Below are positions 1-6,489 of a stretch of 9,625 nucleotides of DNA, in pieces. The notes under the pieces were generated by a model, which did not search any database, was not told the DNA's origin, and saw only the letters and a program-made list of their open reading frames with translations. Made by a program: the position numbers and the translations under genes. The first letter of the stretch is position 1; the number at the start of each line of letters is the position of its first letter. Origin of the DNA: an uncultured Clostridia bacterium (GTDB taxonomy: Bacteria > Bacillota > Clostridia > TANB77 > CAG-508); the NCBI GenBank assembly GCA_948663505.1, contig CAPNAQ010000064.1:1-9625 (forward strand). The letters are read 5' to 3'.

Positions 1-11
1 AATAATAAAAT

Positions 12-16
12 AGGAG
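12..16 (+). promoter_or_regulatory. Ribosome binding site of the GNAT/radical SAM gene
   Basis: AGGAG lies 13 nt before the ATG at 30, which is slightly long spacing. A nearer ATG at 17 opens only a two-codon frame (ATG ATA TAA). The next in-frame ATG, at 72, has no purine-rich site before it. The start at 30 is therefore preferred. Only 29 bases precede the gene, so its promoter and any upstream operon members are outside the window. Confidence 0.6.
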
Positions 17-29
17 ATGATATAAAGAT

Positions 30-2144
30 ATGAAAGTGTTGGACGAATGTATTGACAAATTTTCTTCAACTATGAGTGTGGAATTTAGACCATTTAAAGA
101 AATTGATTTGAATGATTTTTATGAATACGCATCAGATTTTGAAACGACACAGTTTTTAACTTGGCCTACACATAAAACAATGGGTCAGTCATATGAGATA
201 TTAATGAAATATTATATTGGGAACAATTATTGCTTAGCAATAATTAATAAAAAAGAATCGAAATGTATCGGAAGCATTACCTTGATACCTAATGTTGAAT
301 GTGACAAATTATCATTTGGAATAGTAATAAATAAAAAATACTGGTGCAAAGGGATTGGAACGGAAGTCTGCTCGTATTTGATAGACTTTGCATTTAATAC
401 ATTAAATGTTAAAAAAGTTGAAGCAGAGCTTTTCAAAGAAAATAAAGCTTCAGAGAAAATGATGCTAAAATCAGGAATGCGAATGGAGAAGAAAGGTAAA
501 TTATTAGGGAAAGAAACGCTCATTTATTCAGTGAACAAAACAGAAACAAATCGTCAAGTATTTAAGGCTCTGTTTGTAAATCCACCAACAGTGTCACAAA
601 TTCCAGAATATGCAAAGGGTATTTCATATTATAGCTGGTTGAAAACCAAGGGTAAATTTTATTCATTTGTTCCTGGTGAACTACTAGGTGCTCAATGTAT
701 ACAAAGTTATGTATATAAGCACAATGTAAATTGTAGCTTTGAAATACTTAACGGATGCTTAGAAGAACACATTTCAGTGGAACAAACGACGAGAGAAATA
801 ATAAAAAAATTTCCAATTGACTTACTATGTATATCTGGGCCATATGATGTTTTTCCTGAAATTTTACAAATTGCAGAAACTGTTTGCCAGAATTCTCCTA
901 AAACGAAAATACTGTATGGTCAATTTTTTGCATCCCTTTGCTATGAGCAAATATTAAAGAAATATAGTGTGTTTGATTATATAAGTGTTGGATATGGAGA
1001 AATAACAATTTCAAAACTGATTGAGCATTTGCAAAGCGAAAAAGAAATAGTTGGAATACCGGGTCTTGCGTATAGGTTTGGAGATGAAATAGTTTGTAGA
1101 GAGTTACAAGAATGTGAATTTGATGAAATTATCGGTATTAGACCAACTAGAGAGAATGTTGAAAAAGTTATGGCTTCAGGGCTTAATGTTAGTATTTTTG
1201 CGTCAAGGGGATGCCCATATAGGTGTTCTTTTTGTGTGTCTGGTTCTCTTATGGGCAAATGTAATGGATATAGATTGAGAGACCCTTATGATGTCGTAGA
1301 TGAATTGGAGTATTTGTATAATAAATATAATTTAAAAAGAATAACTTTTGTAGATGATACATTTGCTCCAAATAGCAAAGTAGGAAAAGAACAAGCTCGT
1401 ATAATTGCTGAAGAAATTATTCGACGTCGTATAAAGATTGAGATTATGATAGATTCTCGCATTGACTGTATTGAAAAGGAGCTGTTTACTTTGTTGTATA
1501 AGGCGGGCGTAAAATATATATATGTTGGAATAGAAGCTGCAAATAATAGAAACTTAAAGAAATATAATAAGGGATATGATGCGGATAAAATTAAGAATAA
1601 TCTGGACATTTTGCAAGAAATTGGTATTAACGTAATTTATGGATTTATAAATTTTAATCCAGAAACTACATATGATGACTTACTCATAAATATTGAAATG
1701 TTGCGTGAATTAGATAATATAGATCCTTCAATGTTGTCACATGAATTTATTCCTTATCCAGGAACCATTATGACGCAAAGGCTTTTAGATGAAGGGTTAT
1801 TGGAGGGAGAATTCCCGAATTATATTCTTAAGTATAAAAATTCTATAATAAAAAAACTGAAGAAGGAATATGATAAGCTACTTGGCGTTTACACCTCTTT
1901 TTTATTAAAAATGAATGTTTATCCAGAATTTTATATTAATTCACATGAACAAGTTTATAGAGAAATTAATATACTATTTGCTGATTATCTTTTTGATATG
2001 GTTTATTTTGCTAAAGAGAATAATAAGGTGTTAAAATTATTCGAAAAATATGAAAATAGATTAAAGCAACTATTAAAGCAAATTCTTATAGAAGAAAGAA
2101 ACATGGGGCATTGTAAAAGTTTGTTCGAAAATAATGAAGTGTAG
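30..2144 (+). CDS. GNAT acetyltransferase fused to B12-binding-type radical SAM enzyme
   Basis: This is a 704-residue two-enzyme fusion. Residues about 17-168 form a RimJ/RimL-type GNAT N-acetyltransferase, with the acetyl-CoA loop seen as YWCKGIGTE (104-112) and the closing ENKASEKMMLKSGM segment. Residues about 178-370 have the Rossmann-like layout of the cobalamin-binding domain: an FVNPP start (182-186), DLLCIS (264-269), and DYISVGYGE (316-324) in place of the usual vD.vv.GEGE. No DxHxxG motif is seen, as in many B12-dependent radical SAM proteins. Residues about 385-590 are the radical SAM core with C395-x3-C399-x2-C402 for the 4Fe-4S cluster, then FVDDTF, YVGIEAAN and FIPYPGT strands typical of the class. 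The last 110 residues are helical and lysine-rich, with no family assigned. Known members of the class methylate unreactive carbons or make ring contractions. The substrate here is unknown. The protein is probably cytosolic, with no signal peptide. It is the first gene of the operon as seen, and its stop overlaps the next start. The domain calls are secure; the joint role of the two enzymes is inference. Confidence 0.9.
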   Translation: MKVLDECIDKFSSTMSVEFRPFKEIDLNDFYEYASDFETTQFLTWPTHKTMGQSYEILMKYYIGNNYCLAIINKKESKCIGSITLIPNVECDKLSFGIVINKKYWCKGIGTEVCSYLIDFAFNTLNVKKVEAELFKENKASEKMMLKSGMRMEKKGKLLGKETLIYSVNKTETNRQVFKALFVNPPTVSQIPEYAKGISYYSWLKTKGKFYSFVPGELLGAQCIQSYVYKHNVNCSFEILNGCLEEHISVEQTTREIIKKFPIDLLCISGPYDVFPEILQIAETVCQNSPKTKILYGQFFASLCYEQILKKYSVFDYISVGYGEITISKLIEHLQSEKEIVGIPGLAYRFGDEIVCRELQECEFDEIIGIRPTRENVEKVMASGLNVSIFASRGCPYRCSFCVSGSLMGKCNGYRLRDPYDVVDELEYLYNKYNLKRITFVDDTFAPNSKVGKEQARIIAEEIIRRRIKIEIMIDSRIDCIEKELFTLLYKAGVKYIYVGIEAANNRNLKKYNKGYDADKIKNNLDILQEIGINVIYGFINFNPETTYDDLLINIEMLRELDNIDPSMLSHEFIPYPGTIMTQRLLDEGLLEGEFPNYILKYKNSIIKKLKKEYDKLLGVYTSFLLKMNVYPEFYINSHEQVYREINILFADYLFDMVYFAKENNKVLKLFEKYENRLKQLLKQILIEERNMGHCKSLFENNEV

Positions 2145-3285
2145 GGATATGAAAATTGCGATGATTGGAATATATGGTGGTATGGAACGTGACTTTAATC
2201 CGGGAAATGTGCTGATAGCTTATTATTCAAAAAGAGAAATTGAGAAAAGGTTGAAATTTGCAAGCATTGATATATATTCTTTGGATTTTTCGATTCATAA
2301 TATAACTCAGAAAAAGTGCTGTTTCGGGGAAACACCTTTTAAAATGGAAATTACCTTTTTTTCTACTAATAAGATTGATGAGCTTTGTGAATTGTTTTGC
2401 GCGAAATACCAAGCAGTAGTTATAGGTGGTGATATTGTTATTGGATTATCAGACGTATTTTTTTTAAATAAGCTAATCAGTCAGAAGAAACGCCCGATGA
2501 TTTTGTTAAATGTAGTATCATCATTATGGAGATCGCATCTTGTTAGTGAGACTCAAAAATCAAATTTAAGAAGGATGGCTGATTCTTGTGAATACATATC
2601 CGTTAGGGAAAACTATGTTAAAGATTTAATGAAGATGTGTGGAGTTGAGAAAACTATAAATGTTATTCCAGATCCGGTTGTGCTTCATCAAAAAGGTGAA
2701 TGGGATACGCCAGAAGAGGTATCTAACTTTATTTCAGAATTAAAAAAACAAGGAAAAAAAATAGTTTGTATTAGTGAGTGTTTTTTACATACAAGGGATA
2801 TGGTTGAAGCACTAATAAAGTCCTCTGTTATAAAAGAATGTACAGTGTTATTTTTCGCATACAGTAGAAGATACAATCATAGTAATAAAGCAAAGGAATA
2901 TAAGAGTATTTTAAATGAGCATTGCTGTTGTTTTTTGGATTATTTAAATCCGTGGGCAGCGTATTCTATGATTGAAAATATTAATTTATGCGTTAGTAAT
3001 GCATATCATTGCTGTGTGGCTGCAATAACATCTGGAATACCTTTTATTGGTATTGATCCAAGCCCATTTGAGAGTAGCAGACATACAGACATTTTATGCG
3101 ATAAGGAGCAATTAGAAAAAAGTATTTTAAAAGTGGAAGTAGTCAATAATGATCATTCGGGAGTTTCACTTCAAAAATATTTCGAGAAATATTTAAAAAA
3201 TGAGTTGCATTTTCATTTTGATTTAAGCCAAGAACGTCAAAAAGTGGAAGAACATTTTGACCAAATGTGTAAAATAATGTTATAG
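2134..3285 (+). CDS. Polysaccharide pyruvyl transferase family protein
   Basis: This 383-residue protein has the layout of the PF04230 family (CsaB/WcaK-like). That family transfers the enolpyruvyl group of phosphoenolpyruvate to make ketal-pyruvylated sugars. Visible features in order are the glycine-rich first strand-loop KIAMIGIYGG (7-16), IGGD (97-100), SVREN (156-160), NVIPDPV (176-182), and the C-terminal NAYH segment (289-292) followed by GIPFIGID. This arrangement and the length are typical. The position that I recall as Arg in the usual R-x-H motif is A290 here, so classical pyruvylation is uncertain. The ATG at 2134 overlaps the previous gene by 11 nt. The ATG at 2149 (giving MKIAMIG, the usual family N-terminus) lies 5 nt past that stop and is an equally good start; neither has a well-spaced Shine-Dalgarno, so translational coupling is likely. 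In this operon it may modify the same product as the two radical SAM enzymes. The family is confident, the reaction is not. Confidence 0.82.
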   Translation: MKCRDMKIAMIGIYGGMERDFNPGNVLIAYYSKREIEKRLKFASIDIYSLDFSIHNITQKKCCFGETPFKMEITFFSTNKIDELCELFCAKYQAVVIGGDIVIGLSDVFFLNKLISQKKRPMILLNVVSSLWRSHLVSETQKSNLRRMADSCEYISVRENYVKDLMKMCGVEKTINVIPDPVVLHQKGEWDTPEEVSNFISELKKQGKKIVCISECFLHTRDMVEALIKSSVIKECTVLFFAYSRRYNHSNKAKEYKSILNEHCCCFLDYLNPWAAYSMIENINLCVSNAYHCCVAAITSGIPFIGIDPSPFESSRHTDILCDKEQLEKSILKVEVVNNDHSGVSLQKYFEKYLKNELHFHFDLSQERQKVEEHFDQMCKIML

Positions 3286-3288
3286 GAG
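3284..3288 (+). promoter_or_regulatory. Ribosome binding site deciding the start of the PDZ-radical SAM gene
   Basis: AGGAG overlaps the stop codon of the pyruvyl transferase gene. It lies 10 nt before the ATG at 3299 but only 1 nt before an in-frame TTG at 3290. The spacing therefore supports 3299 as the true start, shortening the longest possible reading frame by three codons. Confidence 0.75.
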
Positions 3289-3298
3289 ATTGAGCTTT

Positions 3299-5137
3299 AT
3301 GGATGATTTTGTTTTTGGATATAGTTTTGAGAAAAATTCGAAAAAATATTTACATTTCAATGAATTTATGAAAGATAACCTGTTAAATATTTTGTCTTTT
3401 TGTGAATTATATGATTGTACTGGAGAGAGATTAAATGTATCAAGTTTTAGATTGAAGCATCCAGGAGAATCAAGAATAGACTTATTTGATGATTATCAAG
3501 AAAAAGTATTAAAAAATACTCAAAATACGGTACTGTCCGAGGATGAAAAAGCGTTAGATGCATCTGAACCAAGGATTTCATATATAATCAAGACGTTAAA
3601 AATGTTAAGTGCACTTGTATTATTTTATAATAATCATAACAGATGCGAGATTAATAGAATTGAATTGAATGATTGTAGACATTGGATTTTAAAAGAACAC
3701 AACCATGCATCATCTGTGTATCAATACTTGGCAGCGACGTGCAATGCGAATTGTAAGTTTTGCTATCTCCAGGCCAATCCTGTGAATATAAGAATAGGAA
3801 AAAAAGAAAAAAATGCGGATTGCTCATGGAATGAACTTCAAACAAGAATAAATTATTTTGGAGACGAGACTAATTTGTTTACGCCAAATTATGAAATTAA
3901 GGAGTTTTTTAATTCACCGTATTTTGAAAAAACGTTAATTGAATTAAGAAAAAAAAGTAATGATGATTTTATGTTCGTAACAAATGGTTCGCTGCTTACT
4001 GCGGAAAAAATAAAATTTTTATCAACTATATTGCCGGTTACTGTAATTATAAGTGTAGTTGTTATATCGGGGGAAAAAAGGAGTGAAATTCTTTTTAATG
4101 AATCAGTGAATGATGAAAGTGATAAATTTAACCATGTTATGATGAAATCCTTTCCGTTGTTAAATAAGTATAAGGTCCCATTTATAGGTTCTATTACAGC
4201 ATGGCCTTCAATTAAGTATGATGATTTTATAGAAACAATTCATTATATTGAAAAGTTTAATCCTGTTGCAATAAGAATTAATATGTTGGGATATTGCGAA
4301 AGAAATATGCCTAATATATCTGTTCCAGATGATTTTTGGTATACATTTTGTAAGTATATCGAAATGGCATCAAAAGAAACAGATGTACCATTGATTCCAA
4401 TTCCATCTCAATATTATATAAATGAATTCCAAGAGAATGTTCTTGATGTACAGGTTATGGGAGTGATTAGAAATTCTCCAGCATATGGATTAGTTTTTCG
4501 TGGTGATGTCATTAAAAAAATAAATAATATGGTTGTTACTTCTAGAGATCAATTATTAGATGCGTTAAGTAAATTGAGTGGTGAGAAAACACTGTCTATT
4601 GTCAGGGATAATAAAGAGTTGGAAGTGACTATTGGAATTGAAGATAAAGAGAAGTATCCTTATGCCGGAACGTATTATGGAAAATATCGGTTTCCATATG
4701 GGATGGTTATACCCGAAAGTATTCAACTCAAGCAAGTAAAAGAAGTATTAAATATAATGGATAACAAACGAAAGAAAAATGCAATATTAATAGTAGGACC
4801 ATTAGTGAAGAAAAGTGTTCTAAAGTATTTTTCTATGTTGGGCGGGCAAATTGATAAAACACAAACAGAAATTCATTTTGAAGACAAAGTAATTACAATT
4901 GCATGCTCTTACAATTATTTTCTTGGTGGTAATATTCAAATAATGGATATGTGTGTTATAACTGATTTTATGAAGGTAGTTGAGGATAATAAAAATAGTA
5001 AAACTGACATTGTAATTATGCCTGATTCAATGTTTAATGTGTGGGGGAATGATTTATTGGGAGTAAATAAGGATTCATTCGAACATTGTATAGGCATTAC
5101 TGTTGAATATTTTAATGCTAAAACAGTTCCATATTAA
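3299..5137 (+). CDS. Radical SAM enzyme with PDZ and DUF512-like domains
   Basis: The protein is 612 residues from the ATG at 3299. Residues 1-140 are unassigned. The radical SAM core follows, with C148-x3-C152-x2-C155-Y binding the 4Fe-4S cluster, FVTNGSLLT (226-234) and a half barrel to about 375. No clear GGEP motif follows the cysteines. Residues about 380-446 form a PDZ domain: GVIRNSPAYGL, FRGDVIKKINN, a helix from 414, and a closing IVRDNKELEVTI strand. Residues about 465-605 resemble the end of DUF512: ILIVGPL, YNYFLGGNIQI, then DIVIMPDSMF and NDLLGVNKDSFE, matching the family's N-ffG-itVtGL and lLPd.ml patterns. The known clostridial relatives have the order PDZ, radical SAM, DUF512, so here the PDZ has moved behind the radical SAM core. 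The family has no firmly established reaction that I know of. The PDZ domain could hold a peptide C-terminus or a partner. The gene follows the pyruvyl transferase by 13 nt and is part of the same transcript. The radical SAM and PDZ calls are strong, the DUF512 relation is good, and the function is unknown. Confidence 0.85.
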   Translation: MDDFVFGYSFEKNSKKYLHFNEFMKDNLLNILSFCELYDCTGERLNVSSFRLKHPGESRIDLFDDYQEKVLKNTQNTVLSEDEKALDASEPRISYIIKTLKMLSALVLFYNNHNRCEINRIELNDCRHWILKEHNHASSVYQYLAATCNANCKFCYLQANPVNIRIGKKEKNADCSWNELQTRINYFGDETNLFTPNYEIKEFFNSPYFEKTLIELRKKSNDDFMFVTNGSLLTAEKIKFLSTILPVTVIISVVVISGEKRSEILFNESVNDESDKFNHVMMKSFPLLNKYKVPFIGSITAWPSIKYDDFIETIHYIEKFNPVAIRINMLGYCERNMPNISVPDDFWYTFCKYIEMASKETDVPLIPIPSQYYINEFQENVLDVQVMGVIRNSPAYGLVFRGDVIKKINNMVVTSRDQLLDALSKLSGEKTLSIVRDNKELEVTIGIEDKEKYPYAGTYYGKYRFPYGMVIPESIQLKQVKEVLNIMDNKRKKNAILIVGPLVKKSVLKYFSMLGGQIDKTQTEIHFEDKVITIACSYNYFLGGNIQIMDMCVITDFMKVVEDNKNSKTDIVIMPDSMFNVWGNDLLGVNKDSFEHCIGITVEYFNAKTVPY

Positions 5138-5213
5138 TATTTTATTATAATTATAAGAATGTTGTAGTGAGTGCTTTTTGCTTATATGAATTTTTAAATG
5201 TATTTTAAATAGC

Positions 5214-5264
5214 ATGTTCAAAATTAAAAGAGGGGGCAAGTGGTGTTTAATAACCACTTATTAA
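5214..5264 (+). CDS. Possible 16-residue peptide (speculative)
   Basis: ATG at 5214 opens a 16-codon frame reading MFKIKRGGKWCLITTY. It has a basic N-terminal half, a Gly-Gly pair, and a tail with Trp, Cys, Thr and Tyr, residues that radical SAM RiPP enzymes often modify. It is the only short frame with this character in the operon's one gap. Against it: there is no Shine-Dalgarno before the ATG, it is shorter than nearly all known RiPP precursors, and it overlaps the ribosome site and hairpin of the exporter gene, which alone could explain the sequence. It is reported so it can be tested, not as an accepted gene. Confidence 0.12.
   Translation: MFKIKRGGKWCLITTY
5238..5259 (+). repeat. Hairpin between Shine-Dalgarno and start of the MFS gene
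   Basis: AAGTGGT (5238-5244) and ACCACTT (5253-5259) are perfect complements around an 8-nt loop. Folded, the stem would bring the AGGGGG at 5231-5236 to an effective distance of about 10 nt from the ATG at 5269. That is a normal spacing. Unfolded, the distance is 32 nt and the site could serve only the GTG frame at 5243. The structure is seen in the sequence; its role in initiation is inference. Confidence 0.5.
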
Positions 5265-5272
5265 TAACATGA
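5243..5272 (+). CDS. Possible nine-codon leader peptide coupled to the exporter gene
   Basis: GTG at 5243 lies 6 nt after AGGGGG (5231-5236) and opens a frame reading MFNNHLLIT. Its TGA (5270-5272) overlaps the exporter's ATG (5269-5271) in an ATGA arrangement, which is standard for translational coupling. A second GTG at 5240 is in frame. This offers an alternative to the hairpin model for how the exporter is translated, since the MFS ATG has no ribosome site at normal linear spacing. The peptide itself has no recognisable function. It may be fortuitous. Confidence 0.3.
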   Translation: MFNNHLLIT

Positions 5273-6489
5273 GACGACTACTAAGATACAAGACTGCTAA
5301 AAAATATTTAATAATTAGGTTGCTTGCAAAAATGGCTCATTCATGCTATTTTTGTTTATTTCCTGTATTCTTATTTAATAGAGGGTATAGCATTTTTGAC
5401 ATTTCAATTTTGGATACCATATTTTCTATTGGAATAGTGCTGTTTGAAGTACCAACGGGAATAATTGCTGATAGAATGAGAAGGGATAAATGTATTCATT
5501 TATCATACATACTGATGCTTTTGGCATATTTGTTTATTTATATAGATATATCATTTCCTATGTTAGTTGTAGCGAACTTAATTATGGCACTTGCATCTGC
5601 TTTCTCTTCAGGAATAATAGACGTGTGGCTTCTTGATGGATTGAAAGGGGATGGGTGTGATGAGGGAATGGCGATAATATCCGGTTTCATGCAAGTTATT
5701 GAAAATTTGGGATTGACAATAGGTCTTTTTTTGGGAGGACTTCTAGTAACAATGACCATAAGATATGCTTTTGCTGGCGGGCTAGTGTTGTTGATCATTG
5801 CAGTTATACTATGCTTTATTTTAATTTGTGATGCAGGAGGCGGAGAAGTAGATAACATTGCTAGTGAAAAAATAGGTGAATACATTATCAACAGCATAAA
5901 AGCTGTAACTGCTCCATTCCTTGGTGTCTCTTTTACCATGGCAATTGTTTCATTTGCGATTGCCTCACCATTGAATGTTCATTGGCAAGTTTTCTTTAAT
6001 CAGAAAGGAATTGATAGTGAATTCATATTATCAAATCTATATTCCATTAGAACAGTTCTAATTGTCATTGGAGGAATAATAGCTGGGACATTCAAGAAAA
6101 GGGAATCGGGTAATAATTTACTTATCTTTAGAATATTTATTCCGATTTCGGCATTAGCGTTAATTCTATCTGCAGTGATTGATAACTGCTGGATTAGTTT
6201 GGGTTTATGGAGCATAATATCAATTACGAATACAATAGCTAGATCATTTTGGACTGCCGAGTTACTGTCAACTATGGGCGAAAGTAGACGTTCTACATTA
6301 TTTTCTATTAATTCGCTTATTTTTTCGTTTGCATCTGCTGCTGGAAGTTTGGTGATAGGGAAAATAGCAGATGTAAGAGGTATTGATTTGGCATGGGAAA
6401 TTTGTGGATGTGTTATGATATTGGCTGTTGTCTTTTCTTTTTATGCAAGTAAATTAGTAAAAGAAAGAGGTAGGAAAGCGGATGAGTGA
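5269..6489 (+). CDS. MFS family exporter
   Basis: This is a 406-residue integral membrane protein of the major facilitator superfamily, the proton-driven exporter type. The diagnostic loop between helices 2 and 3 is FEVPTGIIADRMRRD (59-73), the motif A form common in drug and metabolite exporters. Hydrophobic segments are spread through the sequence as expected for about 12 helices. A charged central loop at about 188-205 separates the two halves, and a basic tail (KLVKERGRK) follows the last helix. The N-terminus is basic (MRRLLRYKTAKK), placing it in the cytoplasm. No start codon other than a rare ATT lies upstream in frame before a stop at 5251, so 5269 is taken as the start. Its end overlaps the peptidase start by 8 nt, so exporter and peptidase are probably made together. 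It likely exports the cluster's product or gives self-protection; the substrate cannot be read from the sequence. Confidence 0.9.
   Translation: MRRLLRYKTAKKYLIIRLLAKMAHSCYFCLFPVFLFNRGYSIFDISILDTIFSIGIVLFEVPTGIIADRMRRDKCIHLSYILMLLAYLFIYIDISFPMLVVANLIMALASAFSSGIIDVWLLDGLKGDGCDEGMAIISGFMQVIENLGLTIGLFLGGLLVTMTIRYAFAGGLVLLIIAVILCFILICDAGGGEVDNIASEKIGEYIINSIKAVTAPFLGVSFTMAIVSFAIASPLNVHWQVFFNQKGIDSEFILSNLYSIRTVLIVIGGIIAGTFKKRESGNNLLIFRIFIPISALALILSAVIDNCWISLGLWSIISITNTIARSFWTAELLSTMGESRRSTLFSINSLIFSFASAAGSLVIGKIADVRGIDLAWEICGCVMILAVVFSFYASKLVKERGRKADE

Larger units (their letters stand above)
5138..5268 (+). promoter_or_regulatory. Leader region of the MFS exporter gene
   Basis: This 131-bp gap is the only sizeable one in the operon. 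I see no terminator in it. Two weak sigma-70-like pairs with 17-bp spacing can be drawn (TTGCTT 5178 with TATTTT 5201; TTGTAG 5162 with TATGAA 5185), but such matches are expected by chance in sequence this AT-rich. The clear signal is a G-rich Shine-Dalgarno, AGGGGG at 5231-5236, which sits 32 nt before the exporter's ATG at 5269 and is separated from it by a hairpin and a short GTG frame. This suggests control of exporter translation separate from the upstream enzymes. Confidence 0.5.

Noticed and set aside
5146..5206. Sigma-70-like promoter elements in the gap before the exporter gene
   Set aside because: Several -10-like hexamers occur (TATAAT at 5146, TATTTT at 5201), but partner -35 boxes match only three of six bases. 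Sequence this AT-rich gives such hits by chance.
5166..5207. 13-codon GTG frame (5166) in the gap
   Set aside because: It has no ribosome site, and nothing in its sequence suggests a precursor or leader peptide.
5538..5939. Long minus-strand open frame opposite the exporter gene
   Set aside because: It is a shadow of the MFS coding frame: no ribosome site, low-complexity hydrophobic translation, and no family resemblance.
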